Below are positions 1 through 10,839 of a stretch of 64,000 bases of DNA, in pieces. The translations under genes and the position numbers were made by a program. Numbering within the stretch: the stretch's first letter is position 1; every line of letters begins with the position of its first letter. The notes under the pieces were generated by a model, which searched no databases, was not told the origin of the DNA, and was given only the letters and a program-made list of their open reading frames with translations. The stretch lies in assembly GCF_963966145.1 (NCBI RefSeq), contig NC_091048.1:14074001-14138000 (forward strand). Direction: 5' to 3'. Source of the DNA: Tenebrio molitor. Lineage: Eukaryota; Arthropoda; Insecta; Coleoptera; Tenebrionidae.

Positions 1-656
1 AATTTATTATACTGGATGCTTTAATTCTTTCATAAAGGACTAAAACACGATCGGGATATTTTGCAAGGTAGTTTAGTTCGTGTACACTTCCTGTGTCTTC
101 AAATAAATTGACGAATCTCTTAACCTTACATTTTGTAAGACCTACATTTGGATAGTGTTCCACGAGAAAACGAACTGTGTCATTGAAGTTCTTACGACAC
201 TCTCCATAGGCAAATTTTTTTTTCCTTTTTCAACAATATTGAAATTTCTAATAAAGCGCGCCCAATTTTGACAGACTTTAAAGGGGTGTACAAAATATTG
301 CTTGGCAATTAATCATCAATTGTTTGAAAAGGTAACTGCTCGAATACCTTAAAATTTTACATTAAATTTTTAACGACAAAATCTCATCTTTTCGTTGAAT
401 CAGACAAGTGATTTACTTAATTGTTTGTATAGACCCACCTATTTTTTAATGTTTAACAATCTAATAATAATCGCGCATAATTTTCGATAAAGGAAACATG
501 TGTTAAAACTACATTTTTTAACTTGAGGTAATTTTATTATTACTAATTGAACCTTCACGGTCTAAAATATCTGCATTTTAAATTTCATAAAAATCCGTTG
601 GCAAATAACCGAGATATTAATTAGGCTCGAAAGTGTTAGCTGAGACATTCTGTATA
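1..656. other. AT-rich intergenic DNA
   Basis: No reading frame of note, RNA gene or clear inverted repeat was seen. The stretch is AT-rich and ends at the TA that flanks the fold-back element starting at 657. Confidence 0.5.
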
Positions 657-1643
657 CAGGCTGTTTGATAAAAAACGCCTCAACCCATAACTTTTTTATT
701 TATTATCCGATTTCAATGAAATAAAAAACCGAAGATATGGTTTTTCATGCGCTACGAAGCAGCCATAAAAAATTTTTTTGGCGTTATTTTCAGTAGCTAA
801 CGACAGTCAACTTTTTTTTTTTAAATGGATACATGTAGTTTTTTAAGCTCAGTCTGGTAAAGTTTTTTTTTTCTGAATCTAATGATGTATTAAAAGTTAT
901 CGTTTGGTCCATAGATGACTGAAAAAAAAAAAACAATTTTTAATTGTGGTTCAGCTTATTATGAAATTTTCAAGTGTGCCGTGAAAAACAATTGGAATAC
1001 AAATAGCAACAAATGTCAAGTGTGAGTTTGAAAATTTTCAGGTGCAATCTTGAAGAGTTTTATTATTACTTTCTTATAAAACATGAATTATAATAATAAT
1101 AATAAATAATTTTTTTATTTTATAATTTTTTCTATTAACTTTTTGTTTTTGACGAATTACGATTTTTATTACACTCGAACATAAAATAATAGTCAAATGA
1201 CTGCTATCCTGCATGACTGACAATGTTATTTTATACTTAAATAAAAAAAGTTCAAAAAAGCAGATGAAAATTTCTAAGCTGACGTTTAGATGAGATTTAT
1301 CGTACTTTGTATTCCGATTGTTTTCCACAGCACTCTTATAAATTTTATAAGCTGAACCAAAAAAAAATGTTTTTTTTTTCAGTTAGCTATGAACCAAATG
1401 ATAACTTTCAATACATCACTAGATTCAGAAAAAAAAACCTTACCAGACCAAGCCTAAAAAACTACGTGTGTCCATTTAAAAAAAAAGTTGACTATCGTTA
1501 GCTATTGAACATAACGCCAAAAAAATACATTTTATGGCTGCCTAGTAGCGCTTGAAAAACCATATCTTTGATTTTTTTGCTCATTGAAATCGGGTAATAA
1601 ATAAAAAAGTTATGGGTTGAGGCGTTTTTCATCAAACAGCCTG
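657..1643. mobile_element. Long-arm fold-back DNA transposon, 987 bp
   Basis: The two ends are inverted copies of each other, starting CAGGCTGTTTGAT and reading on through GCCTCAACCCATAAC. The similarity continues for roughly 350 bp per arm (about 657-1020 and 1285-1643), leaving a centre of about 260 bp. TA flanks both sides (655-656 and 1644-1645), as expected for a Tc1/mariner-type insertion. Poly-A/T tracts inside the arms differ in length between arms, so the copy is not new. The short frames inside show no transposase similarity. It is probably non-autonomous. Confidence 0.85.
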
Positions 1644-1744
1644 TATACCACTTTTCACATTAGGTATCTCGGGAAATGAATACGAAAATAGATGTATTTA
1701 AAATAAAAAAAATATATTATTTTAAAAATGTACTTACATACATA

Positions 1745-2637
1745 AGGTACCTGTTCCAAATAAGGCCCGCTCGAAAATAAGGCCCACTAATGATATTGAC
1801 TTAGTTATAGAAATCTCCAAATATACGACAACATAAGGGCTTCGTTTAGCATGAGTACATAAAATTCGTACAAATGACCGTACCAGATATGTTCAAATTT
1901 CGCGGTAAAATAACATTGCAAAGTTCACCCACCAGTGTTGTTAAAAAGCGGGAAAAGTAAATGTAAGATTTTAAGGTATTTACCACAAATTTCTGTTTGA
2001 AAATAGCATTGCAGTATTCATTGGAAAGTTCTTTTTCATTGCATGCATTTATTTCAAATCTGCTTTTAGCCTCTTTTCGTATCATATCTTATACCCTTTA
2101 ATGTGAGCTGGTTTTAATAAGGCCCGGCAAAGGAGTGGGCCTTATTAACACCGTAATGGGCTTTATTCTTGAATTATTATTTTGACAGAAAATCAAATAA
2201 GGGAAGTTGGTATCGTCCCTGATGTGACACCTGTGAAATGATAAGTATGCGTATGTGCAAGAATTGTTCCGTTTGCTACCACGAAGCTTGTACAGGCCTA
2301 ATAAAAGATAATGATTTGGATTATTTGTGTGGTTCATTCAAGTGAAAGTTGTTTTTATTTAAGTATTCTAGAGGAAAATGATGTTTTATTAACTTTTATC
2401 GAAAATTCAATGGGTGGGCCTTATTAAGCACATCGTATGCAATAAGGCCCACAAACAATGTTTTTTTGAAAAAGGAGTAACTTCTTTGTTATTATTTTTT
2501 TTATTTATATGTTTAAGCTATTATGTTAGGAAAAGAATAAACTTTCATTTACAACCCGCATCCAAATTTCTTACTTGTTTTTACTAACGAATATTTGAAA
2601 ACAAAAATTAGGTGGGCCTTATTTGGATCAGGTACCT
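1745..2637. mobile_element. Pogo/Tigger-like non-autonomous element, 893 bp
   Basis: The 26-28 bp terminal inverted repeats begin AGGTACCTG and run into CCAAATAAGGCCC, with TA on each side (1743-1744 and 2638-2639). The motif AATAAGGCCC or its reverse complement recurs at 1759, 1776, 2116, 2137, 2416, 2441 and 2614, and a degenerate copy lies near 2158. Two of the sites form a facing pair at 2116-2146. A PHD-finger-like relic lies inside (2232-2345). TA duplications together with a PHD relic suggest the pogo/Tigger group, but no DDE core remains to prove it. Confidence 0.7.
2232..2345 (+). pseudogene. PHD-finger-like relic of a transposase
   Basis: This short open frame inside the 1745-2637 element reads CKNCSVCYHEACTGL and then, after a charged spacer, DYLCGSFK before a stop. 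The spacing C-x2-C-x2-[W/Y]-x-H-x3-C-x-G-L followed by an aromatic residue and C is that of a PHD-type zinc finger with the final cysteine pair incomplete. Many pogo-like transposases of insects end in such a finger. The rest of the protein is absent, so this is read as the C-terminal stub left after internal deletion. The similarity was judged by eye. Confidence 0.45.
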
Positions 2638-2639
2638 TA

Positions 2640-3935
2640 TTTGATAATTTTTTGATAGCACATTAACTGATTATAACAAAGTGAAATAATTTTGGGCACC
2701 TAAGAAATGTAGCAATTTTTCTTGTTCTTGTTTTGTAAGTACCTACCCACAGCTGCACTCTCATGGAAAAGTCTTGACTCTTGGGTAATATCATTGGAGC
2801 AATTGCCGGGCAAAGTTTGTTGCAATGAAAACACGAAAATAAAATATTTAATTGGGCATTTTCGTGCCGTCGGCTATGGAGTCCGCGATATAATAATAAC
2901 TCCAGTATACACAAACGCTAAACAAGCGAGCATCGTTTACCCGTGCTCTATTGTTCGGCAACAAAAGCCGACGCCAGACGCTACTTTGTTCCTACTCAAC
3001 GCTGATTGGGCACCGTCTTTTGTTCTATTTACTAGCGGATTACTTACGCCTGCTGGATTCCTTTTCCGGATGAATTTGCCGACAGGACCGACGTCATCTG
3101 ATATCTGCAAATCACCCAGCTCACCCTCTCACGCCATAACCTTACGAAATCCATAAATTAAAAGTTTTAAAGCTGATTATAAGCGAATACTTATCGGAGA
3201 TTATTTCACTCCGGGGTGTCGTTGTTTGTGATGTCAACAATGATCACAAAAGAGGGCGCAACAATAAGATGACGCCGTACCCCACATCATCAGGTAGCAG
3301 CTCTTTATAGGGTACTCATGCGAAACGCCGATACACATAATATAAAATATGTGTAGGTATATGGCTACAAACTGGGGGTATGTTCGCGCATCTTACGTGG
3401 TGTTTTCCATGGTGGTGTGCCATTAAAGGAAATGGATACTTGAGTTAAAGCGTGCGTGCAGGAAATTATAACAAGCATATGCCCATTATCGTTACAGAAC
3501 CGAAGGGTTGCTTTTATTTAATTAGGGGGAGGAAAGTTGCCGTTTGTAAAGATCAAATTTTTGGGAGGTCGATTTGGGATCTCATTAGCCTCAAACAAAT
3601 ATCGGAATGATCATGCATATCGTGTGATTAAGAAAATTTGTAATTCAGTCATCCTTGGTTTTATTTTTAAAAATATGAAAATTAAAAAAAAGTTGGTATT
3701 ATGTCCATTGCATAAATGACAGCCAGAAAATGGGAATGCAACAAAGTAAGGTTAGGACGTTGTTTTTTGACGTTTTATGAAAACATATGTTCACTGTACA
3801 GTCGTGGTTTAAATTGCAACAAAATGCCTATCTTACAAAAAATTAAATTAACGTCAAGAGTTGTAAAAGAGCTGCAGCCTCTACGTATCGGTTTAAAACA
3901 TTATCTTTATAAAACAATTTCCAACTATACATATA
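2640..3935. other. Unique, relatively GC-rich intergenic DNA; candidate regulatory region
   Basis: From about 2740 to 3450 the sequence is less AT-rich than its surroundings and shows no inverted repeats. A 144-codon frame at 2722-3156 exists only with a TTG start and resembles no family, so it is not called a gene. The segment 3220-3310 holds ACAATG and ACAAAAG words resembling HMG/Sox sites. No promoter or gene can be supported. Confidence 0.35.
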
Positions 3936-4293
3936 AACTTCGTCCAGCGAGAGATTGGGTGATTTTAAATTGTATTAACTTAACCCAACATTTTGCACTA
4001 ACTTGTCATTGAGTAGGGTTGCTCACCATTTCTATCTTTTCAGTTTTCTGTAATATTTATTACAAGTTTAGAAATTTTAGTATACTCCGTCCAGCGAGAA
4101 ATTGGGATATTTTAAATTGTATTAAATTAACCCAACACTACAAAATGCACTAGAATACATTAATTAGAGCAAATTTCAGGGCAAAAGTGTTACTGCTTAA
4201 AGGATATATTTCTTTTTACTTGCGCTAGGTACTACTTTCTCTACGTAGAACTTAGTGATTTTTATGTGAACCAATCTCCCGCTGGACAAACTG
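3936..4293. mobile_element. MITE with GTCCAGCGAGAGATTGG ends
   Basis: The left end carries GTCCAGCGAGAGATTGG at 3942-3958 and the right end its near inverse CCAATCTCCCGCTGGAC (4271-4287), followed by AAACTGTA. A second, direct copy of the left-end block begins at about 4086 (CGTCCAGCGAGAAATTGG), so the terminal part is tandemly duplicated. The same end occurs singly at about 18753-18775. Flanking TA dinucleotides suggest a TA-targeting family. Confidence 0.65.
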
Positions 4294-4294
4294 T

Positions 4295-5370
4295 ACCTAC
4301 ATGCGTTAAAATTATCAAATGACGTAGGTACATAACTTTCGATGCCATAATTAAGCATATACGAGTAGGTAGAGCTACATATGTAATTGAATTTCAATAT
4401 CTACTTTAACAAAATATTCCGCAATTAAAGGTTTAATTATGTATTTGAATTATCAGAAAAAAATCATCCTGGATGAAAATCCGTACACCTCTGGGAGCCG
4501 CTATGTCTTCAGAGGGGGTCCACTATAGTTTGAAGAAATGTCATACTCGCATAAACTTTTACTGAATAGAAAGAAAGAAATGTAAGGATTTTAAATTTTC
4601 AGTTAACTCTTGTATCTGCTTTCACTTAGGCATCCTTAAGCTACGGCTCGTTAGGCCATTATGGCGTTAAGACGGTTCTGAACGTGTGCCTAGTTTATTT
4701 TTAAAAGACCCTGATTTCACATTACTAAATACTTGAGGAAGGTCGCACAAAAATGATGGAACAAAGTGAGGACGCATCATGAAAAATTTGCGAAACAGTG
4801 AATTAGAATGATACAATAAATCAGAAAAACTTAAATCATCAAGTATTACAAACATGTCGAATAAATGATACTTAGGTAATTACTTTATACTTTATAATAT
4901 TGGAAAACTCGAATAAGTAGAATTTTTTATAGATCAAAACACGGAAACAGAAAATATAAAAAGAGGATATTATATTACTAAATAATTACATATTATCAGT
5001 TGTAATACGACGAGTAGACAATTCGGCGCTTCCGAATTCGACTCGTGCTACGCACTCGTCAAATTCATATCCCAGCGCCGCCGCTGCCGCTGCCGCTGCC
5101 GCTGCCGCCGTTGACATTCGTAACACCACCGCAAAAATGATCTGCATAACATTGATTACGAATCGTATTTGGAGAACTATTTAATTGTTTCAGTTTTTCA
5201 AATTATACACTTCAATTTGTTAGAAAATAATATTTCTGCGTTAATTTTTCGCTGCAAAAAAAAAGTTTAAGTTTAAATAAAGATTTTCATTTGTTTAAAA
5301 TAATCACCTCAAGTACTAGTCCATACAATATTCGACTGTAATTACACAAGAGGTTTCATTTAGTCGGATA
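4295..5370. repeat. AT-rich spacer with a GCTGCC microsatellite
   Basis: Mostly featureless AT-rich DNA. At about 5071-5113 a GC-rich hexanucleotide repeat, (GCTGCC)n, stands out. It is preceded at 5036-5060 by a small hairpin-prone CGACTCGTGC...GCACTCGTC block. No gene is seen. Confidence 0.6.
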
Positions 5371-5716
5371 TACAGAGCAAGTCACATAAGGTTTATTTCT
5401 GAATTTATTTTGTACGCAACCAAAAATACTGATGACGCTGACTCCTTGATACCGTTTATAATGTGATTTAATTTACTAATCAACGTAGGTATGTAATTTG
5501 ACTAAAAATGTCAAAATGACGTTTTCCTGTTCTGAATAATGAAATCAAAAATTAAATTCATCAACTGTCATTTTGACATTTTTAGCCAAATTACATACCT
5601 ACGTTGATTACTAAATTAAAACACATTATAAACGGTATCAAGTGGTCAGCGTAATTAGTATTTTTGGTTGCGTACAAAATAAATTCAGAAATAAACCTTA
5701 CGTGACTTGCCCTGTA
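5371..5716. mobile_element. Fold-back element, 346 bp, near-complete hairpin
   Basis: The left arm (5371 to about 5520) and right arm (about 5565-5716) are inverted copies over roughly 150 bp with few mismatches; both carry GTACGCAACCAAAAATAC or its complement. Only about 40 bp separate the arms. Ends resemble ACAGGGCAAGTCAC next to TA. A read-through transcript would fold into a long double-stranded hairpin. Confidence 0.85.
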
Positions 5717-5744
5717 GTATATTATGTTATGAGGAGCAAAAATG

Positions 5745-5824
5745 AAGTTTTATGTGCTGCGGCAGGTAGATTGGCTGCCGAACGCAGTGAGGCAGACAAA
5801 CCAGCCAAAGCACATAAAACCATT
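5745..5824. repeat. Short inverted repeat
   Basis: GTTTTATGTGCT at the left is matched by AGCACATAAAAC at the right around a GC-rich loop that contains GGCTGCC. It could be a very small MITE or a chance hairpin. Confidence 0.45.
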
Positions 5825-5936
5825 TTTTCTCCGTATAACATATACTATTTTTTCTTCAAACATTCATAACAAATTATTTAAGACATGTTAAGAAACCAGG
5901 TAGGAATTTCAAATGATTTAGCTAGTTTACTTTACT

Positions 5937-6035
5937 GCCGCTCATCACCGGAGATAATAACTTCACGGACGCCCTCAGCGGAGATAATAACTTTATCTGC
6001 CGCTCTCAGCGGAAATAATAACTTTATCTGCCGCT
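5937..6035. repeat. Tandem minisatellite with GATA words
   Basis: Three and a half units of 28-34 bp are present, each containing CGGAGATAATAACTT or a variant, with GCCGCT at the unit joints. The last two units end ACTTTATCT, so a unit holds GATA words on both strands (AGATAA ... TTATCT). It could be simple repeat expansion or a cluster of GATA-factor sites. Confidence 0.7.
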
Positions 6036-6350
6036 AGTCAGCTCGTTAGATGCCATGACAATGAGGTGACACTTTAGCATTATCAATGCAGCAGGATAAT
6101 GTCATAATTTACGGACGTTTGAAGAAAAAATATTTTTTGCAACGAAAACGTATTGCTTATCAATTTCCTCTCTCTTCCGAATACATTGTTTGTTGATATC
6201 ATAGTTATTTCTTCTTACGTCCTCCTCTTCGTCTCCCTTGTCATCAGCAACAGGTTCGTCTTTATTTTTTTTTTTATAATAGCGTTATCGTCAAAGTCTC
6301 GATCTTTTAAATATTTAGCTACGTTATTCAAAATTATTATTATAACTAAC

Positions 6351-7121
6351 CCTCCACCACCCGGCGGCACGGCAATTTTGCCGGAGTACTTACACTATTA
6401 CGGATATTATTGTCAAGTAATAGTGCAGTGCTAATCAACATAATTACCGGTGTCTCGCCTCCACATTTTGACTTTGTGGTGTTTTATTATGTTCTCTGTC
6501 AATGTTAAGGAACTTCCTCATGATATGACATGAGTATAATAATATACCTTTTTGAATTTTAACTACCAATGAGTTCCTCAAATCCAGAATTTTTAAATTT
6601 TTAAAAAACGATTGCGGTACTATTGCCGTTGCTGAAATTATAGGTGATAAAAATGAAATTTTTTCTAAACACCAAAGATTTCTCATAGCAATGGAGAGCT
6701 CTAAATATTTATTAATTTTTGTACTATATGTCTCTGTTATATTATGTGAATTTGTAACAGCTATATCTAAAAGATATGCTTGCTTTTGTTGTTTATTTAA
6801 AATAATAATGTCTGGTCTGTTATGTTTAATATGAATGTCAGTTAAAACTGTTCGATCAAAATATAATTTGTAATTGTCATTTTCCCAACAACTTTCTGGT
6901 TTATAACTATAATGTGGTTCTGTATTCTTTAATAAATTGAATTTAACAGCTAAATTCATGTGTATAATTTTAGCGAATATATCATGACGTTTCTTATATT
7001 CGCTTTGAGCCAAAACGGTGCAAGAAGAAATGATGTGTTCAATTGTTTCCCCTTCAGTTCCGCAGATCCTACATTTATCAATGATCGATTGCAAACCGCA
7101 TATGGGTTTTTTATAATTTCT
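6351..7121 (-). mobile_element. 5'-truncated LINE of the restriction-like-endonuclease type, copy 1
   Basis: This is the 3' part of a non-LTR retrotransposon. A second copy at 58018-58790 shares the same 3' boundary (reading CTCCACCACCCGG on the + strand), which fixes the element's end. The 5' break at about 7121 is followed by an ATT/TTA microsatellite (7117-7150). A TTA-rich tract also lies beyond the 3' end, as is common where such elements add short A/T repeats at the 3' junction. This copy is uninterrupted, unlike the second. Confidence 0.8.
6444..7121 (-). pseudogene. C-terminal LINE polyprotein: zinc knuckle and RLE endonuclease
   Basis: An open frame of about 225 residues with the layout of the C-terminus of RLE-type non-LTR retrotransposons. 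A CCHC-type knuckle (CRIC ... ETIEHIISSC; C-x2-C-x8-H-x4-C) is followed by RHDIFAKIIH and by NDNYKLYFDRTVLTD. Then comes the endonuclease signature RPDII...YLLDIAV, where P-D and a second D about 15 residues later form the catalytic core, and a KINKYLEL segment. The family is probably R4/Dong-like, but that name is a guess. The reverse transcriptase is missing (5' truncation), so the copy cannot be active. The apparent N-terminal poly-isoleucine comes from the flanking ATT microsatellite, not from the element. Confidence 0.75.
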
Positions 7122-8088
7122 TATTATTATAATAATAATAATTATTATTGAATAAGTCAACTAACAGACTACTGTCCAAATAAAAGTTGACTAAAACAAG
7201 AAAAACATGAACAGAATTCAGTAACAGTCAGCTACAATCATTACTTCTGTCCCATGTCAGGAGATAACACTGAATGAAAACCATGTATAATGTTTATCAA
7301 GCAAGCCGATGCAATCGATCCAAATTACACAACATAACAACCAGTATAGGTACTCGGAAGTGGCATAGCATGAAGATCACAAATATCACTAAAACAGTTA
7401 AAGATGGAACACATCCTGAACGAAGGAGAATTATTAAGAATATTTGTATTAGCTCTAGGAACATGGAAATATCTATGCGATTTTCATGAAATCTGAGGGA
7501 CACTGATGAGCAGACCATTCAAAAGACTGGAGCAGTCTACTTTATTATGGAATAATTTAAAGAGGAAGGTCATCGTATCAAGTACCCATCTAACTTTGAG
7601 GGGGGTAAAATTAAACCTGGAACACAAGAAATCATAATCAACACCAATCGGCGGATAAATTCCGTCTTCCTTAAAAGAGAGATACTTTAGAAATTTACGT
7701 TGTACAGATTCGATAGAGTTAATATATGTCACATAATACAGAGACCATATTATAGAACCATATTCCAAACGAGATCTTATAAGCGAGAAATACAACATAG
7801 CTAACCATTTGGCGGAACGAAACTCATTGCAAGATCTAAATAGAAATCCGAGAAGTTTCAACGATGCAGCAACAACAGAGCTAATAGGCACATCAAAAAC
7901 CAGCCTGGAATCAAACCAAATACCGAGGTCTTTGGTGGAAGAACGACTAGACAAAGTATGGTTGTTTATCTTGTAATAAATCGACAAATGTCATGCTTAC
8001 GCGAATATGAAACAGAAATGCACTTGTCCTTATTCAGAAGCAATTTGTTTCTGGAGCACCAATCGGACAGCAAGTCAACATTCGATTG

Positions 8089-8234
8089 TAACAAGTGTTC
8101 AATTGAAATGTTCATCAGGTTGGCTTTGACTTAATTTTTTAAAAGACAACAACATCGTAAATTAAGTTGGTTAGACAAAGATAGCGACAAAGATCAAAGC
8201 CAATTTGATGAACTTTTCAATTGAACCCGTGTTA
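8089..8234. mobile_element. MITE inserted in the LINE
   Basis: Inverted ends AACAAGTGTTCAATTGAA and AACACGGGTTCAATTGAA extend into a conserved GTTCATCA...TTGGCTTTGA on both arms. It interrupts the LINE just upstream of LLSDWC. A related single end (GCCAACTTGATGCGC ... GAACACCCGTTATAA) lies at about 15880-15920. Confidence 0.7.
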
Positions 8235-8327
8235 GTTCTATACAGTTATGCATGTTATGTATTCTCGACAATATAATTCATGTATCACGTGATCATAATG
8301 ATCCAATGAAAACGCGTAAAGTCCTTA

Positions 8328-8464
8328 GGGCTGGTTGTACCAACGTGAGTTAAATTTAACTACAGATTAAAATATTCGAAAACATTGTTACAAAAATAGG
8401 TAACTAAAGTAACGCAGCGTTTTGACCTACAGTTAACTTTAACTGGGGTTAGTGCAACTGGCCC
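8328..8464. mobile_element. Harbinger-like MITE, 137 bp
   Basis: Ends GGGCTGGTTGTACCAAC and (inverse) GGGCCAGTTGCACTAAC, each followed by a GTTAAA-rich stretch. TTA precedes the left end and TTT follows the right end, close to the TWA duplication of PIF/Harbinger elements. The ends resemble those of the 20400-20541 element. Confidence 0.65.
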
Positions 8465-8622
8465 TTTGTTGCATGGCTATCACAGCGATAATAAAAAACA
8501 AAAAAATTATTATCTTATTTACTTTCGTTGTTGCGATTTTTGATTGAAATAAATTTGTCAGTTTGACAAATAAATGAATAATTTTGTATTTCATTCATTA
8601 TATTGTCTCATCGAATATAACA

Positions 8623-8760
8623 CGTGGTATAAAAAAAATATTATTAATCATCGATGATATTAAATTCGTGAAATTGAAGCAGGACATTTCACTCGTCCTT
8701 CGGACTCGTGAAATCTCCACCTTAATTTCACTCGTAATATCATCACAATAATCATACCAC
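8623..8760. repeat. Nested hairpin element
   Basis: The outer arms GTGGTATAAAAAA...AATATTATTAATCATCGATG and CATCACAATAATCATACCAC are inverted. An inner hairpin, TTTCACTCGTCC...GGACTCGTGAAA, sits at the centre. It lies inside the disrupted LINE and is probably a small MITE. Confidence 0.6.
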
Positions 8761-8959
8761 TAGTTATATTATAGCCGAAAATAACTTTAAGTCATCGGCA
8801 TATAAATGGGAATCAACGGTAAAAATCTCATTAATGTCATTTATAAATAACAAAAAAAGCAAAGGACCAAGATTCGATCCTTGTGGAATGCCAGAATTAA
8901 CTGTAAAGCGAAACGAACTGCATGCCATACTCAACTTATAGAACCCTATCAAATTACAC

Positions 8960-9918
8960 TCCGTACAATTAATTTAGAACATTTGGTAACTAAATTCGAA
9001 CTCCATACTGCAATATTTTACATCTTTACTTCAAGTGATCAAAACATATTTGAAGGAAACATCGTTTTTTTAATAAATTGCTAAACCATCTTTCTTGCTC
9101 ATTACGTGGATTCTTGTTTGATGTCATTAACCATAGAGCTATGCCGTAACCTTCATCCCTTAAGAGATATCACCATATCCACCATATCACTTCAAATTAC
9201 ATATAATTCTAATTGCATATGTCTTATCCTTATGCTTATAATTTATCGCTGGAGTTGATTGTTAAAATAATTAATTATTCTACCTTATTATTCTACCTTA
9301 CTGTTTTTTTTTATAATTAGGTATACTAGATGTAATAATGGTATAGAATGGAATGCATTTTATTATTTAAAGTTCGTTTGAAAAATGTTTATATTTTGAC
9401 CTGAAGTTTAATTGTGCTATATCAAAGAATAAACAATAAGCAGTAACAAAATACCTAATAATTATGATACCTACAGCAAATTTGTAAGAAGATAATCATC
9501 GTGCCCAGTTAAACTTGATACCCTACTGTCTATCACGATGCCTAAAAAACTAAACGATAATACTGTTGACTGTTGCCCTCAGAAAATTTAAACTAATCAT
9601 ATTAATGCATATTAAAGAAATAACCTAGCAACGGACGAATATCAGCGAGTATTCTGCTGTATTGCAATATCCGCGACTATATCATTCATTACTTTATAAA
9701 CCAATAAGAATCTTTGATTTTCTTTACTTACCATGTATTACAGCGGTTATTGTAGTAACCAGGGCGATTTCGAATATACGAATCTTTGTATATTCGAATA
9801 TACCAAACTTTGTATTTTCGCTCGCCGCTTTAACTTACAAAATTTTTTGCGCTAACCGTCACATTAACGTCACATTAAATCGCTCTGCTACTGAATGCGC
9901 CCAGTCGGTTTCGGGAAC
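8960..9918. other. AT-rich spacer
   Basis: No recognisable gene was seen. A small hairpin-prone CGAATATACGAATC...TATATTCG block lies at about 9770-9810. The short frames carry no recognisable motif. Confidence 0.4.
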
Positions 9919-9919
9919 C

Positions 9920-9922
9920 TGT

Positions 9923-9957
<35 letters not shown>

Positions 9958-9962
9958 TTTTA
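9920..9962. repeat. (TTTA)n microsatellite
   Basis: About ten uninterrupted copies of the tetranucleotide TTTA. Confidence 0.95.
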
Positions 9963-9984
9963 TTCATGATATAGTCTACCCGTA

Positions 9985-10074
9985 TACAACTCGAGGATGG
10001 AAAATTCTCGATTACTCGACGTGTTGCCAGAAACACGTCTCGTATAATCGAGAATTTTCAATCCTCTAGTTGTA
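9985..10074. mobile_element. 90-bp hairpin MITE
   Basis: The sequence is an inverted repeat almost end to end, with ends TACAACTCGAGGAT and (inverse) TACAACTAGAGGAT and inner arms GAAAATTCTCGATTA. Only about 10 bp of loop remains (GCCAG region). It is flanked by TA-rich sequence. Confidence 0.8.
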
Positions 10075-10266
10075 TAATATATGATTATTTCATTCATCAT
10101 CGTTTTCGACCAATCGTAAGGCTTTATTTTTTGGATTATAGTGATAATTTGATAATTCGTCAAGTTTCTCAGATGTTTTCAATCATATTGCTAAAGTAAT
10201 AAAATAATAATACTGTTGTCAAATGGTACTATTTAATTCATGAAATAATCAACCGACTTACACTCT

Positions 10267-10434
10267 AGCTCTTGAAATGATCTGTTTTAACACTCAAGGT
10301 CTCAAAAGGTAACCACTCGTATCACTTTGACATAATTTCCCTCCACCTTCGGTGTCGGGAAATTAATACTGTCAAAGTGACACTCGTTGTTATCCAGGAG
10401 AGCTTTCGTGTTAAAAATCGATCATTTCAAAGCT
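10267..10434. repeat. Imperfect hairpin element
   Basis: AGCTCTTGAAATGATC at the left is the inverse of GATCATTTCAAAGCT at the right. Inner arms TATCACTTTGACA and TGTCAAAGTGACA flank a GGAAATTA...AATTTCC centre. Probably a small MITE. Confidence 0.6.
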
Positions 10435-10589
10435 CTCGTGGAATTACAACCGAATATTGCAGTAGAACAATACTCAAAAAGTGAAAAATTAATAAATAAT
10501 CCAAAATTTTTCTTGGTGATCTTCATGATTCAGTTTTTAAATAACTGCTTATCTTCATGTGAAATTTCCTTCGGGCAATAGTCTTCCTT

Positions 10590-10654
10590 ATATCCCTCGT
10601 GCACGCCAAATACAATCTGAATATTGAGGTATTTGGCGCGCACTAGGGATATAA
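10590..10654. repeat. 65-bp hairpin
   Basis: TATATCCCTCGTGCACGCC and the inverse of GGCGCGCACTAGGGATATA form arms of about 25 bp around a short AT-rich loop. It is flanked by TTA/TAA. Confidence 0.65.
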
Positions 10655-10839
10655 CTAATGAATATTGATCTAATTGTCAGTTGATCAACTACATATACAT
10701 ATGTATAATGTCAGGTTTCGTTTAAATTTAACTACCTAATTAAAATTCATTTTTGTAAATTTTCTATAATCACTCGTTTTTGTTTTAACTGTATAAAGTA
10801 TTAATATTTTAGCTTTGTTTAATTTCGATGCCGCTTAAA

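Larger units (their letters stand above)
7325..8952 (-). pseudogene. Jockey/CR1-like LINE reverse transcriptase, broken by insertions
   Basis: The frame at 8764-8952 contains SGIPQGSNLGPLLFLLFINDI and the catalytic YADD of a reverse transcriptase. It is interrupted by about 680 bp of inserted DNA holding three small elements, then resumes at about 8085 with LLSDWCSRNKLLLNKDKC. From there it runs through LGIWFDS, SLIRSRLEYGSIIW and IESVQRKFLKYLSF to a stop at 7487-7489. Beyond that stop the same frame continues with HVPRANTN and NSPSFRM to TAA at 7325-7327, matching the usual LINE C-terminus. It is 5'-truncated near 8952. Catalytic motif blocks are present but separated, so it is dead. Superfamily assignment rests on motifs only. 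Confidence 0.8.

Noticed and set aside
2722..3156. 144-codon + strand frame in a GC-richer block
   Set aside because: It needs a TTG start, shows no family motif and has no splice context that improves it; it is treated as unique non-coding DNA.
3900..4300. Tandem repeat array of direct CRISPR-like spacing
   Set aside because: Only two direct blocks exist and they are the duplicated end of a MITE; nothing else fits a CRISPR and the DNA is eukaryotic.
7121..7160. N-terminal poly-isoleucine on the LINE endonuclease fragment
   Set aside because: Encoded by the flanking ATT/TTA microsatellite, outside the element.
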